Positions 7,582 to 16,823 of a stretch of DNA of 64,000 bases are shown here, piece by piece. The notes under the pieces were generated by a model. It was given only the letters and a program-made list of their open reading frames with translations, had not been told where the DNA came from and did no database searches. Made by a program: the position numbers and the translations under genes. The stretch covers positions 62,001 to 126,000 of the forward strand of contig NZ_JAFUQR010000008.1 of the NCBI RefSeq assembly GCF_017472245.1, given 5' to 3'. The DNA is from Chlamydia sp. Lineage in GTDB: Bacteria > Chlamydiota > Chlamydiia > Chlamydiales > Chlamydiaceae. The stretch's first letter is position 1. Each line of letters opens with the position of its first letter.

Positions 7582-10500
7582 TCACCGACTAATCGAAAAT
7601 TTTTTACGAATTTCTTCCCATTTTTCTATCATTCTGACTGCCATAGGAGCAGCATCTCTTCCAAACTCTCCTAGTCGCAAGTAGACAACGACAACAATAT
7701 CAGGAAGCGTGAGCGCCTCATCTTCATACCCTACCGCGGCAAACCATACATCTTTCAATTTCATCCGCCCTCGCTCACGATCTAACCCAACACGTGTAAC
7801 AACCTCCGCTGTGCTAGTTTTCCCGATGATACGAGATAACCGTTCAGGAGCAAATCGTTGACGCATAAGTCTCGTTGTCCCATATTGCCCCCAAATCACA
7901 TTATGCATTCCTTGCTTGAACAGATTTACTATCGAATCAGGCAGAAAAATCTCTCTCTTTTTTTTGGCAAAAACTGGAGAAAATGTTCCTTCACTCCACT
8001 CTCCTTGTATAAGACTAGGCTCATAAACAATTCCACCATTCACTAGTGTGGCCATCATAACAGCCGTCTGCAAAGGAGTCACAACAAGAGTATGTTGCCC
8101 TATAGCAGTCGCGTATAACCCTGAACGGTTGTACGCGACATCTACAGGTACTCTTCCTGCGTATTCTCCAGGAAGACCAATACCCGTTTTTTCTCCAAAT
8201 CCAAACAGCTTTGCTGCCTTACACAAATCTTCTGGATCTGAAAGATATTCACTAACAAGCAAAGAGAAATAAGGATTACTCGACATCTCTAAAGCGGAGA
8301 TAAGATCGATATATCCTCTCCCCGCATAATCATTCCCAGGAAGCATTCCTCCTTTAAAAAAGGAAGTAATGGGAGAGCCATCTTTAAAGAACCCTACATG
8401 AGATTTTCCATAGCGATACCCTAACGACTGCTTATCTACAATCACCAATAACTTAGACAAATCTTCAGAATCTGAAAGATGCTGGACCAATACTGAATAA
8501 GCAGAAACAAGTTTGAAAATCGATCCTAAAGTAGCCGCTTGACCGAAAGCATGAGTGGATAGATAACCGTAACCATAGATAGGATAAAAAGATGCAATAA
8601 GATCTTGCTCTATTTGCTCTTTATTCCGCGTAAGCGTAAGTGGATACTGTCCGTATAAAGGACGTTTAAGTTCAGAAAATTCACGAAAAGCAGCGAACAG
8701 CTCACATGGATCGCAAGAAACTTGAGACAAACGATTGCTTAAAAAATCATAATGCTCACGCCATTCCAAAGCTGGATGCGCCCCTGAACGCAGCTCATCG
8801 CGCCAACAAGCGATTTCTTTATAGTAAGGATGATTAGGAGGTGTGTCTTTATCAGACAACAAAAAAGCTACAAAAGCATCCATATGCTCTTCGCAAAAAA
8901 GAGCATATTGCCGTAGCCTCTCTTCCAATAAATAATCTACATAAGGTGTTGGGAATCGTTGTTTACGCGCTAACTCGTCATCACGCTTCTCTTTGATAAA
9001 CTGTGCGAAACACTCCTTCCTCCAAGCAGCGAAATCTTGATCTATAAACACATTCTCCATTAGCTTAGAAAAAGATTTTCTCAAAGCAACAAAATGCCCT
9101 TGATAATCTACAAAGTCTAGCACAGACATATGACCGATCTCCGCTAACAAAGAGATGGAGACTTTTTCAGGATCTATCGCCGTTCGCAATAAATCCAAAA
9201 ATAGTATCTTATCATAGTTCGCTGGAAGCTTGATCAAAATAGGAAGTAGTTCTTCTTTAAGAGCTTGAATTTCTTCTTTTTTTTCTATAAGGACTTCTCT
9301 TAATAGCTTTTGCCGTCTAAGAGAAGTGACCTCTCCTATGGGTTCATGACCATCTTCTTTTGGGAAAAGAACATCAAACATCAGCCCACAATCTTTTGGT
9401 TCACAATCAAAGATTTCCAAAAGTTGATCTACCTTCCCTTGCAGATAAATAGACAATCCCACAGAACCTTTCTCCAATACTAACTGTTTTACCGTAGAGG
9501 TATCTGGAAGGATAAAGTCTAAAAAAGCGCGGTAAGAAAAAGAGAGTTCCTCATCAAAATATTTCTTAGAAAAAGGATCCAACCGCTCTCTTCTCAAAGG
9601 AATACGTCTATTAAAGACCTCCCCAATGTATTCGAGATTCTCTAACCATCGCAAAACAGAAGCACGACATTCTTCCTGATGCGGAGAGTCTTTCATATTA
9701 ATAAAGTCATTATTGTCGTAACGAGGAGAAGAGGCCATAGCTAAAATCTGACCATTCTTCGGATCCATCGCTACAATAGCCCCGCCTTTTATCCAAGGGA
9801 AAAATGGCGGAAGGTATTGTTGTTGACGCCACTGCCGATAATCACGAAAAGTCTCTCCACGCTCATGTTCTGCAAGAAGCTCATGAGCAAAAGCTTGTAA
9901 TTCAGTAGAAATCGTAAGCTGTATTTTTTTTCCAGAACTCCCTGCTGAAGCCCCTTCCATTTCCTGAATAAAGTTTCCTCGGCGATCAACGAGCATAGAT
10001 CGTTTGCCAATCAATCCTCTTAATTTTCGATCACAAAAAGATTCGATACCTAATTTCCCAATCAAAGAGTTCAATCCATATGCATGCATCTCCAACTCTT
10101 GTAGAAGCTTACGAACCTGATCTATGCTCGATATCCCTAAAGGAAACTTCGGATCTTCACCTTCTTCATAAGCGCGAATGCATTCCCTTAATTTCCCTAG
10201 CTCTCGAGTGATTTTTTTGTACTCTTCTGCACTAATTGGGCCCACATATCCCAATAAGTCCGAGACTGTACGTCCTTCAGGATAATGTCTACGAACAGAG
10301 GATTCGACATGTAATCCTGGCCAGTCTTTTTCTATCATCTTGAGTCGTAAGAAAGTGCGTTCTGACACATTCGCTTGAAGAATATAAGGCACGGAACCCA
10401 ATATAGAAGCTTTAGCATGGATTGTATCTTCAACAAAATCCTGATCCATATTGAGTTCTTGAGCTAAAAAATTTGCGAATTTTTTAATATAGTCCTTACG

Positions 10501-10830
10501 AACAGGAACTAACCTTTTGTACCCTTGCTCATCAGTATGCCAAACACGAGCGGGAATATCTCGGATTGCGCGGTAAGAAACTCCCACATTGTATTGTAAA
10601 ACATTTTCTGCCAGCGTTCTTCCAAAACGGTCGCACACCCGGGCACGATCACAATGTTCCGGAATAATTCTTCGTTGTGGACGATAGGCCTCTTCTTTTT
10701 TTTTCTCGTGTTGAACGACAGCGATATGCCATATACGCAAAGTAATGATAGAAAGAGCAATAATAAATCCCACAAGTAATCGGTTCGCTTTTTCTGGGAC
10801 AGAAAGCAGTTTGCGTTGTTTTCTTCTCAT
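7582..10830 (-). CDS. pbp2: Penicillin-binding protein 2 (class B transpeptidase) with a large insertion
   Basis: Transpeptidase of the elongation/division machinery that makes the minimal chlamydial peptidoglycan. An N-terminal membrane anchor (about residues 16-36) is followed by a dimerisation domain. Catalytic motifs are SIFK (SxxK, about residue 770), SSN (SxN, about 850) and KTS (the KTG box, about 1004). At 1082 residues it is about 450 longer than E. coli PBP2. Most of the excess is a charged, helix-rich insertion of roughly 350 residues between ASSPRYDNNDF (about 365) and the SxxK motif. KTS instead of KTG is unusual. CT682 from memory. Confidence 0.95.
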   Translation of the reverse strand: MRRKQRKLLSVPEKANRLLVGFIIALSIITLRIWHIAVVQHEKKKEEAYRPQRRIIPEHCDRARVCDRFGRTLAENVLQYNVGVSYRAIRDIPARVWHTDEQGYKRLVPVRKDYIKKFANFLAQELNMDQDFVEDTIHAKASILGSVPYILQANVSERTFLRLKMIEKDWPGLHVESSVRRHYPEGRTVSDLLGYVGPISAEEYKKITRELGKLRECIRAYEEGEDPKFPLGISSIDQVRKLLQELEMHAYGLNSLIGKLGIESFCDRKLRGLIGKRSMLVDRRGNFIQEMEGASAGSSGKKIQLTISTELQAFAHELLAEHERGETFRDYRQWRQQQYLPPFFPWIKGGAIVAMDPKNGQILAMASSPRYDNNDFINMKDSPHQEECRASVLRWLENLEYIGEVFNRRIPLRRERLDPFSKKYFDEELSFSYRAFLDFILPDTSTVKQLVLEKGSVGLSIYLQGKVDQLLEIFDCEPKDCGLMFDVLFPKEDGHEPIGEVTSLRRQKLLREVLIEKKEEIQALKEELLPILIKLPANYDKILFLDLLRTAIDPEKVSISLLAEIGHMSVLDFVDYQGHFVALRKSFSKLMENVFIDQDFAAWRKECFAQFIKEKRDDELARKQRFPTPYVDYLLEERLRQYALFCEEHMDAFVAFLLSDKDTPPNHPYYKEIACWRDELRSGAHPALEWREHYDFLSNRLSQVSCDPCELFAAFREFSELKRPLYGQYPLTLTRNKEQIEQDLIASFYPIYGYGYLSTHAFGQAATLGSIFKLVSAYSVLVQHLSDSEDLSKLLVIVDKQSLGYRYGKSHVGFFKDGSPITSFFKGGMLPGNDYAGRGYIDLISALEMSSNPYFSLLVSEYLSDPEDLCKAAKLFGFGEKTGIGLPGEYAGRVPVDVAYNRSGLYATAIGQHTLVVTPLQTAVMMATLVNGGIVYEPSLIQGEWSEGTFSPVFAKKKREIFLPDSIVNLFKQGMHNVIWGQYGTTRLMRQRFAPERLSRIIGKTSTAEVVTRVGLDRERGRMKLKDVWFAAVGYEDEALTLPDIVVVVYLRLGEFGRDAAPMAVRMIEKWEEIRKKFSISR

Positions 10831-11390
10831 GTACGGACTGTGTCGTTTACATTCTTAGATGATTGTCAAAAACGTTCCCATCAAAACAAAAATTTCGCTT
10901 TTCTTACAAAAAAATCATCTGCTTTCATGGAATCTTTAATCTACAGATGCTTCAAATAAAAATCCCTGTTATTAGAATTAAAAATCATACCCCCCTTCTT
11001 TTATAATTAACTCTTAGCATTCTTATCTTGAGTGACTAACGTTTTTCTATTCTTGCTCCATACTCTGTTTTCAGTCCGTTTTTGACACAAGAACAAACAA
11101 AAAGATATACAAAAATAGAAATCTGCTTTATTGCTAGGACAGGAGGCGCTTAAGGGCTTCTTCCTGAGACAGGCATTTTTCTTATCAACTTTACGATAAT
11201 AAGAAATTTTTGTTATGGTCTCGAGCATTGAACGAAATGTTCTTGATTAAGGCTGCTTTATACTTGCAAGACACTCCTCAAAGCCATTCATTGCTACAGG
11301 ATATCTTGTCTGGCTTTAACTTGGACACAGTGCCGCCAGAAAGAGATAGCGAGCACAAAGAGAGCTAAATATACAATCTTAGAGGTAAGA
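10831..11390. promoter_or_regulatory. Divergent pbp2 / ompA promoter region
   Basis: A 560-base gap between divergent genes. By sequence it is the well-studied ompA control region, known in C. trachomatis to carry two tandem transcription starts. I can see candidate -10 elements TATACT (about 11261) and TATACA (about 11367), and a ribosome site GAGG (about 11380-11384) before the ompA ATG at 11391. I cannot assign the published start sites by eye. Open frames on the minus strand in this stretch do not look like protein genes. Confidence 0.6.
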
Positions 11391-12593
11391 ATGAAAAAAC
11401 TCCTGAAATCGGTATTAATGTTTGCCGCTTTGGGTTCTGCTTCCTCCTTGCACGCTCTGCCTGTGGGGAATCCTGCTGAACCAAGTCTTATGATTGACGG
11501 GATTCTTTGGGAAGGTTTTGGCGGGGACCCTTGTGATCCTTGCACTACCTGGTGTGATGCTATCAGCATGCGTTTAGGCTACTATGGTGACTTTGTTTTC
11601 GATCGTGTTTTGAAAACAGATGTGAGTAAAGAGTTTGAGATGGGAGCGACTCCTACAATAGCAGATACTGGGGACGCAGTAACCTCCCCTACTTCATTGG
11701 TTAGCCGAACGAATCCTGCTTATGGTAAGCATTTCCAGGATGCCGAAATGTTTACGAATGCAGCTTTCATGGCGTTGAACATTTGGGATCGTTTTGATGT
11801 ATTCTGTACACTAGGGGCCGCTAGTGGTTACCTCAAGGGGAATTCTGCCTCTTTTAACTTGGTTGGTTTATTTGGGGATCCAACACAAGTGAATAACGTT
11901 GCGACGGCTAAAACAGTCCCAAACGTTTCCCTATCGCAAGCAGTTGTTGAACTTTACACTGACACAGCTTTTGCCTGGAGCGTTGGGGCCCGCGCTGCTC
12001 TTTGGGAGTGTGGTTGTGCAACTTTAGGCGCGTCCTTCCAGTATGCTCAATCTAAACCTAAGGTCGAAGAGTTAAACGTTCTTTGCAACGCCGCAGAGTT
12101 CACAATTAATAAACCTAAGGGTTATGTTGGTCAAACATTTCCTTTAGATATCACAGCGGGAACGGAGAACGCTACAGGAACTAAAGATGCTTCCATCGAT
12201 TACCATGAGTGGCAAGCAAGTTTGGCTTTGTCTTATAGACTAAATATGTTTACTCCATATATTGGGGTTAAATGGTCCAGAGCTAGCTTTGATGCAGATG
12301 CAATTCGTATAGCTCAACCGAAACTTGCGCAACCAATTTTGGAAGTGACCACTTGGAACCCTACAATTGCTGGGGCAGGGTCAACGACAGAAAACACCGA
12401 CGGACAACAAGCAAATGCTTTAGCAGATACTTTACAAATTGTCTCCATGCAGATCAACAAGATGAAATCTAGAAAATCTTGTGGTATAGCTGTTGGAACA
12501 ACGGTTGTAGATGCAGATAAATATGCAGTTACTGTTGAAGCTCGTTTAATCGATGAAAGAGCAGCTCACGTAAATGCTCAATTCCGTTTCTAA
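11391..12593 (+). CDS. ompA: Major outer membrane protein, porin (MOMP)
   Basis: Dominant, disulfide-linked outer-membrane porin and main serotyping antigen. A 22-residue signal peptide is cleaved after HA, giving [10 protein letters not shown]. The Cys-rich block [10 protein letters not shown] is conserved. The constant barrel segments alternate with four variable domains: about residues 83-108, 161-183, 245-260 and 308-346. The protein ends with Phe, as outer-membrane barrels do. VD4 has [10 protein letters not shown] where C. trachomatis has LNPTIAG; together with VD1 and VD2 this points to another species of the clade, probably C. suis. Monocistronic, with a strong terminator at 12661-12692. 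Confidence 0.98.
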   Translation: MKKLLKSVLMFAALGSASSLHALPVGNPAEPSLMIDGILWEGFGGDPCDPCTTWCDAISMRLGYYGDFVFDRVLKTDVSKEFEMGATPTIADTGDAVTSPTSLVSRTNPAYGKHFQDAEMFTNAAFMALNIWDRFDVFCTLGAASGYLKGNSASFNLVGLFGDPTQVNNVATAKTVPNVSLSQAVVELYTDTAFAWSVGARAALWECGCATLGASFQYAQSKPKVEELNVLCNAAEFTINKPKGYVGQTFPLDITAGTENATGTKDASIDYHEWQASLALSYRLNMFTPYIGVKWSRASFDADAIRIAQPKLAQPILEVTTWNPTIAGAGSTTENTDGQQANALADTLQIVSMQINKMKSRKSCGIAVGTTVVDADKYAVTVEARLIDERAAHVNAQFRF

Positions 12594-12660
12594 TAACGGT
12601 GTGATTTTATAAAAAATTTTTCATTAAGCTTATTTTCATCAATAGACACTTCTGGTGTTT

Positions 12661-12692
12661 CTGGACTCGGCTTCGGTCGAGTCCAGTTTTTT
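12661..12692 (+). terminator. Intrinsic terminator of ompA
   Basis: A 9-bp GC-rich stem (CTGGACTCG / CGAGTCCAG) closes a loop containing CTTCGG and is followed directly by TTTTTTC. It lies 68 bases after the ompA stop codon. Confidence 0.92.
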
Positions 12693-12767
12693 CAAAACAT
12701 CTCTAATATTTTCTTTTCCTTCTCTCTTTTTTCTTCGTTACGAATCAAAAATTTATCCAAAACACTA

Positions 12768-12796
12768 TTGCATAAAAACTTAACTTTCACTAGTAT
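12768..12796 (+). promoter_or_regulatory. Sigma-66 type promoter for tRNA-Gly
   Basis: TTGCAT at 12768-12773 and TAGTAT at 12791-12796 are separated by 17 bases. The predicted start is near 12803, ten bases before the mature tRNA-Gly 5' end. It may also read on into rpsB. Confidence 0.55.
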
Positions 12797-12812
12797 ATCA
12801 GTTCATTTGAGC

Positions 12813-12883
12813 GCGCCCGTAGCTCAATGGTAGAGCTGTAGCCTTCCAAGCTACCGGTGTCAGTTCGATTCTGATCGGGCGCT
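12813..12883 (+). tRNA. tRNA-Gly (anticodon TCC)
   Basis: 71 bases. The acceptor stem GCGCCCG pairs with CGGGCGC. D-arm AGCTCAATGGTAGAGCT, anticodon loop CTTCCAA (anticodon TCC) and T-loop TTCGATT are all present. No CCA is encoded. It lies between the ompA terminator and rpsB. Confidence 0.95.
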
Positions 12884-12919
12884 AAATTTGAAATAAAAAA
12901 TGACTTTACCAAGTCTGAA

Positions 12920-12938
12920 ATCTGAGTTTATCTCAGAT
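12920..12938 (+). promoter_or_regulatory. Hairpin in the rpsB leader
   Basis: A perfect 7-bp inverted repeat (ATCTGAG / CTCAGAT) with a 5-base loop lies 37 bases after tRNA-Gly and 32 bases before the rpsB start. No T-run follows, so a leader or processing element seems likelier than a terminator. Function is not shown. Confidence 0.4.
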
Positions 12939-12970
12939 GCCTTGTTGACACGTAAGAGGAGGGACAAAGC

Positions 12971-13816
12971 TTGGCATTTTCCTGCGAATTAACATTGAAA
13001 GAACTTTTAGAATCCGGAGCACATTTTGGACACCAGACGAGTCGCTGGAATCCGAAGATGCGCCCTTTCATTTTTGAAGAAAAAAATGACCTCTATATTA
13101 TCGATCTAGCAAAAACTCTCTCTCAGTTAAAGAGGGCTGTTGTTTGTATTCAGAAAATTGTTGAGCAGGAAAAATCTATTTTGTTCGTTGGGACAAAAAA
13201 ACAGGCCAAGCAAATTATCAAAGACGCTGCTATTGAATGTGGGGAATTTTTTGCTTCTGAGAGATGGTTGGGAGGCATGTTGACCAACATGGCCACTATC
13301 AGAAATTCTGTAAAAACGTTAAACAGAATTGAACTTGATCTTGAAACTCCTAATTCTATTCTCACGAAAAAAGAGATCTCTTTGTTAGCTAAGAGACATC
13401 GTAAGCTGCTTAACAACCTAGAAGGGGTTCGTCACATGAGTACTCTTCCGGGGCTTTTGGTTGTTGTTGATCCAGGCTACGAGCGTATTGCTGTAGCAGA
13501 GGCCGGAAAGCTTGGTATTCCTGTGATGGCTTTGGTTGATACAAACTGTGATCCAACACCCATAAATCATGTTATTCCATGTAATGATGATTCAATGAAG
13601 AGTATTCGTTTGATCATAAATGTACTCAAAGATGCTGTTATCGATGCGAAAAAACATGCAGGGTTGGCAATTTTATCTCCTGTACGTCCTATAGAAAAAT
13701 CTATAGAAGAGGTCATGGAGGAGTTGTCTTTTTCAAGAGAAGTTCAGGGTGACTCTGATTCTAAAGAGGGTTTTTTCCTTTGGACTGATGTTGAAAATTG
13801 TGAGGCATTGAAATGA
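12971..13816 (+). CDS. rpsB: 30S ribosomal protein S2 (TTG start)
   Basis: Small-subunit ribosomal protein. The S2 signatures [20 protein letters not shown] (about residues 10-29), [20 protein letters not shown] and the VDTNCDP region are intact over 281 residues. The start is TTG, supported by a strong Shine-Dalgarno (AAGAGGAGGGA) just upstream; no better ATG exists. The C-terminal 40 residues are acidic and poorly conserved. Its stop (13814-13816) overlaps the tsf start ATG (13813) as ATGA, the usual rpsB-tsf arrangement. Confidence 0.97.
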   Translation: MAFSCELTLKELLESGAHFGHQTSRWNPKMRPFIFEEKNDLYIIDLAKTLSQLKRAVVCIQKIVEQEKSILFVGTKKQAKQIIKDAAIECGEFFASERWLGGMLTNMATIRNSVKTLNRIELDLETPNSILTKKEISLLAKRHRKLLNNLEGVRHMSTLPGLLVVVDPGYERIAVAEAGKLGIPVMALVDTNCDPTPINHVIPCNDDSMKSIRLIINVLKDAVIDAKKHAGLAILSPVRPIEKSIEEVMEELSFSREVQGDSDSKEGFFLWTDVENCEALK

Positions 13817-14661
13817 GCAATTTTTCCATGGAAGCATTGAAAAGTTTAAGACAACAGACAGGTGTAGGCCTGACCAAATGTAAAGAGGCTCTTGAACACG
13901 CAAAGGGTAATTTGGAGGACGCTGTTGTTTATTTACGGAAGCTGGGGCTTGCCTCTGCAAGTAAAAAGGAACACCGAGAGACAAAAGAAGGCGTTGTTGC
14001 TGCGTTAGTCGATGAACGAGGATCAGCTATCATCGAGGTGAACGTTGAGACAGATTTTGTCGCCAATAATGGCGTCTTTCGAGCGTTCGTTTCTGGTTTA
14101 TTATCTGATCTCCTCAACAATAGACTTAGCGATGTTGAGGCGTTGGCTCGTGTAATGTCTTCTCAAGAGCCTTCTTTGTCTGTGGAGGAGCTCAAGGCTG
14201 TAACTATGCAGACAGTCGGAGAAAACATTCGTATAAGCCGTGCGCTTTATATGCCTGTTAACTCCGACCAAAGTGTAGGAATTTATTCTCACGGGAATGG
14301 GAAAGCTATTGCTGTAGTTTTTCTTTCTGGCTCTGACAAACAAGAAGCGTTGGCAAAAGATATTGCTATGCATGTTGTAGCTAGCCAGCCACTTTTCTTG
14401 AGTAAGGAAAGCGTACCTCAAGAAGTTTTGGAACGTGAGCAAGAAGTATTTGCTTCCCAGGTTGCTGGAAAACCCCAAGAGGTAATTGAGAAGATTACTA
14501 AGGGGAAATTTAAGGCGTTTTTCCAAGAAGTTTGCCTGTTAGAGCAGGCCTTTATTAAAGATCCTGAGATCACTGTTCAGGATTTAGTTAATAGAACAGC
14601 AAAGGCTAGTGGGGAGCCTCTGAAGGTGGATCACTTTATTTTTTGGAAAATAGGTGCGTAA
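13813..14661 (+). CDS. tsf: Translation elongation factor Ts
   Basis: Nucleotide exchange factor for EF-Tu. The N-terminal UBA-like domain has [19 protein letters not shown] (about residues 8-26), followed by the EF-Ts core motif [16 protein letters not shown] (about 76-91). Length 282 residues is normal. It overlaps rpsB by four bases (ATGA) and is followed closely by pyrH. Confidence 0.97.
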   Translation: MSNFSMEALKSLRQQTGVGLTKCKEALEHAKGNLEDAVVYLRKLGLASASKKEHRETKEGVVAALVDERGSAIIEVNVETDFVANNGVFRAFVSGLLSDLLNNRLSDVEALARVMSSQEPSLSVEELKAVTMQTVGENIRISRALYMPVNSDQSVGIYSHGNGKAIAVVFLSGSDKQEALAKDIAMHVVASQPLFLSKESVPQEVLEREQEVFASQVAGKPQEVIEKITKGKFKAFFQEVCLLEQAFIKDPEITVQDLVNRTAKASGEPLKVDHFIFWKIGA

Positions 14662-14674
14662 ACTAAGTGGCGAG

Positions 14675-15412
14675 ATGATGAAAAAACGAGTAAAACGAGT
14701 TTTGTTCAAGATCTCTGGGGAAGCTCTCTCTGATGCGAATTCCAACAATAGAATCAGCGAAGAGCGTCTCTCTCGGTTGATTGCGGAGTTAAAAGTTGTC
14801 CGCAATGCAGATGTTGAGGTTGCAGTGGTCATTGGTGGGGGAAATATTCTTCGCGGCCTCTCGCAAAGTCAAAACTTACAGATCAATCGAGTTTCGGCTG
14901 ATCAGATGGGAATGTTAGCGACATTGATCAATGGAATGGCGCTAGCAGATGCTCTGAAGACTGAGGATGTGCCCAATCTGTTGACGTCGACTCTGTCGTG
15001 CCCACAGTTAGCAGAGTTATATAATCCGCAAAAGGCATCTGAAGCCCTAAGCCAGGGCAAAGTTGTTATCTGTACGATGGGGGCAGGCGCACCGTACTTA
15101 ACAACAGACACAGGCGCAGCTTTGCGTGCTTGTGAATTAAAAGTCGATGTTTTGCTTAAGGCAACGATGCATGTGGATGGTATCTATGATAAAGATCCTC
15201 GTGAATTCGTTGATGCAGTAAAGTACGACCACATCTCTTATAGAGATTTTCTTTCTCAAGGGCTAGGAGCGATTGATCCTGCAGCAGTATCTTTGTGTAT
15301 GGATTCAGGAATCCCAATTAAAATGTTTAGCTTTGCCAGACACTCCTTGGAAGAGGCAATCTTTAATGCTGTTGGTACAGTAGTATCTTCTACAGAAGGA
15401 GGGCAACTATGA
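14675..15412 (+). CDS. pyrH: UMP kinase
   Basis: Phosphorylates UMP to UDP; amino-acid-kinase fold, hexameric in bacteria. Seen: LFKISGEAL near the N-terminus, [47 protein letters not shown] and [16 protein letters not shown] place the start at one of the paired ATG codons at 14675/14678 (MMKKRVKRV), since UMP kinases begin with such a lysine-rich stretch; an in-frame GTG at 14654 would overlap tsf. The stop overlaps the frr start (ATGA at 15409-15412). Confidence 0.95.
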   Translation: MMKKRVKRVLFKISGEALSDANSNNRISEERLSRLIAELKVVRNADVEVAVVIGGGNILRGLSQSQNLQINRVSADQMGMLATLINGMALADALKTEDVPNLLTSTLSCPQLAELYNPQKASEALSQGKVVICTMGAGAPYLTTDTGAALRACELKVDVLLKATMHVDGIYDKDPREFVDAVKYDHISYRDFLSQGLGAIDPAAVSLCMDSGIPIKMFSFARHSLEEAIFNAVGTVVSSTEGGQL

Positions 15413-15948
15413 CGCTCGCTTCTGCAGAGAAAGAGATGTCCGGGGTTTTAACGTTTTTCCAGAAAGAGACTCGTGGATTTAGAACTGGGAAAGCACACCC
15501 GGCTCTGGTAGAGACGGTTACCGTTGAAGTGTATGGGACTACGATGCGGCTCTCAGATATCGCATCAGTTAGTGTATCTGATACGCGACAACTTTTAATC
15601 TCCCCTTACGATGCGGGGACTGTTTCTGCTATTTCTAAAGGGATTTTAGCTGCGAATTTAAACCTTCAGCCTGTGGTGGAAGGTTCTACTGTTCGGATCA
15701 ATATTCCCGAGCCTACGGAAGAATACAGACGTGAAGTTATCAAGCAACTGAAACGAAAAAGTGAAGAAGCGAAGGTTTCTATTCGTGGTATTCGCCGTAA
15801 TTTTAATGATAGACTGAAAAAAGACAACAGTCTAACAGAAGATGCTGTGAAAGGGTTGGAAAAGAAAATTCAAGAACTCACAGATAAGTTTTGTAAGCAG
15901 ATAGAAGAGCTTGCGAAGCAAAAAGAGGCAGAATTAGCTTCGGTATAA
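15409..15948 (+). CDS. frr: Ribosome recycling factor
   Basis: Splits post-termination ribosomes with EF-G. 179 residues, the usual length. The three-helix domain carries [11 protein letters not shown] (about residues 26-36), [21 protein letters not shown] (about 84-104) and [10 protein letters not shown] (about 128-137). Last gene of rpsB-tsf-pyrH-frr, coupled to pyrH by a 4-base overlap. Confidence 0.97.
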   Translation: MTLASAEKEMSGVLTFFQKETRGFRTGKAHPALVETVTVEVYGTTMRLSDIASVSVSDTRQLLISPYDAGTVSAISKGILAANLNLQPVVEGSTVRINIPEPTEEYRREVIKQLKRKSEEAKVSIRGIRRNFNDRLKKDNSLTEDAVKGLEKKIQELTDKFCKQIEELAKQKEAELASV

Positions 15949-16006
15949 TCTGCTTTTTTGCAGTCGACTTTTTCTTCAAAGTAAACGAGTTAAGAGAAAA
16001 AGGAAT

Positions 16007-16036
16007 TTGCAGAAAAAAAGGATTTAATGGTAGCAT
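16007..16036 (+). promoter_or_regulatory. Candidate promoter for the tRNA-Glu / tRNA-Lys pair
   Basis: TTGCAG at 16007-16012 and TAGCAT at 16031-16036 are separated by 18 bases. The predicted start lies about 6 bases before tRNA-Glu. No transcription data are available to me. Confidence 0.45.
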
Positions 16037-16048
16037 TACTTCCGTCCT

Positions 16049-16123
16049 GGCCCCATCGTCTAGCCTGGCCCAGGACATCGGATTTTCATTCCGGTAACAG
16101 GGGTTCGAATCCCCTTGGGGTCA
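16049..16123 (+). tRNA. tRNA-Glu (anticodon TTC)
   Basis: 75 bases. The acceptor stem GGCCCCA pairs with TGGGGTC (one G-T pair). The anticodon loop TTTTCAT gives anticodon TTC, and the T-arm is AGGGG-TTCGAAT-CCCCT. In Chlamydia tRNA-Glu also feeds tetrapyrrole synthesis through HemA, whose gene lies at 31652-32635. Confidence 0.95.
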
Positions 16124-16140
16124 TTAGTAAAAAGAAATAT

Positions 16141-16213
16141 GGGTCTTTAGCTCAGCGGTTAGAGCATCTCACTTTTAATGAGAGGGTCGAAGGTTCGAAT
16201 CCTTCAAGACCCA
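16141..16213 (+). tRNA. tRNA-Lys (anticodon TTT)
   Basis: 73 bases. The acceptor stem GGGTCTT pairs with AAGACCC, the anticodon loop is CTTTTAA and the T-loop TTCGAAT. It lies 17 bases after tRNA-Glu, so the two are probably one transcript. Confidence 0.96.
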
Positions 16214-16304
16214 TTTCTTTTTTCTTCCTATCAAAAACATTTCTTTCCTTTGTCTTTTCTGTTATTGCTGAAAGTACTTCATTGTAATTGATAAGGCTTT
16301 TGGT

Positions 16305-16823
16305 ATGACCCTTTCAGAGTCTTCTGCTCTTTGCTATAACTGCCAGCAACCTGCGACGATTTGCTTCACGGAGATTTCTGATACCATCACCTCGCGATGC
16401 TACGTATGCGACAACTGCCCATATCCCTCTCGGTATTATGACCGAGAAACCCTTCTTGCTTCCCCTACCAATCTCGAACTCATTCTAGAATGCGGCAACT
16501 GTAAAACGAAATGGTGCATTCGCGATACTGATAAAATCTTATTAGGATGTCCGTTATGCTATAGGACCTTTAAATCTCTAATTCTATCTAGGCTCTTGCG
16601 TTATCAAGCCATTTCATCCTATACATCAGACAAGACCAATCACTTTCATATCGGCCGAGCTTTGGGAAATGTAGAAACACCTAGTGTCACCCCCGCTATG
16701 CAATTGATCGCCTTACATGAAGCCTTACAAGAGACTCTGCGCCGAGAAGATTATGAGCAAGCCGCAGAAATTCGTGATCAGATTAATCAGCTAAAAAATC
16801 AGAATACTACCGATGCTTCCTAA
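16305..16823 (+). CDS. mcsA: McsA-like zinc-finger / UVR-domain protein
   Basis: Probable activator of the adjacent protein-arginine kinase. The 172-residue protein has a four-Cys zinc-finger region (CYNC and CYVCDNC, about residues 9-37), a second CxxC pair set (CGNC and CPLC, about 63-87) and a C-terminal UVR motif ([19 protein letters not shown], about 143-161). This is the McsA layout. It overlaps the kinase gene by 11 bases. Corresponds to CT676 from memory. A CtsR gene, usual in Bacillus, is absent here. Confidence 0.85.
   Translation: MTLSESSALCYNCQQPATICFTEISDTITSRCYVCDNCPYPSRYYDRETLLASPTNLELILECGNCKTKWCIRDTDKILLGCPLCYRTFKSLILSRLLRYQAISSYTSDKTNHFHIGRALGNVETPSVTPAMQLIALHEALQETLRREDYEQAAEIRDQINQLKNQNTTDAS

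Noticed and set aside
11007-11228. 73-residue minus-strand open frame upstream of ompA
   Set aside because: It lies in the known ompA promoter region, is Lys/Cys-rich without pattern, and has no ribosome site.
14101-14526. 141-residue minus-strand open frame inside tsf
   Set aside because: It lies entirely antisense to a conserved, well-identified gene and has no family match.
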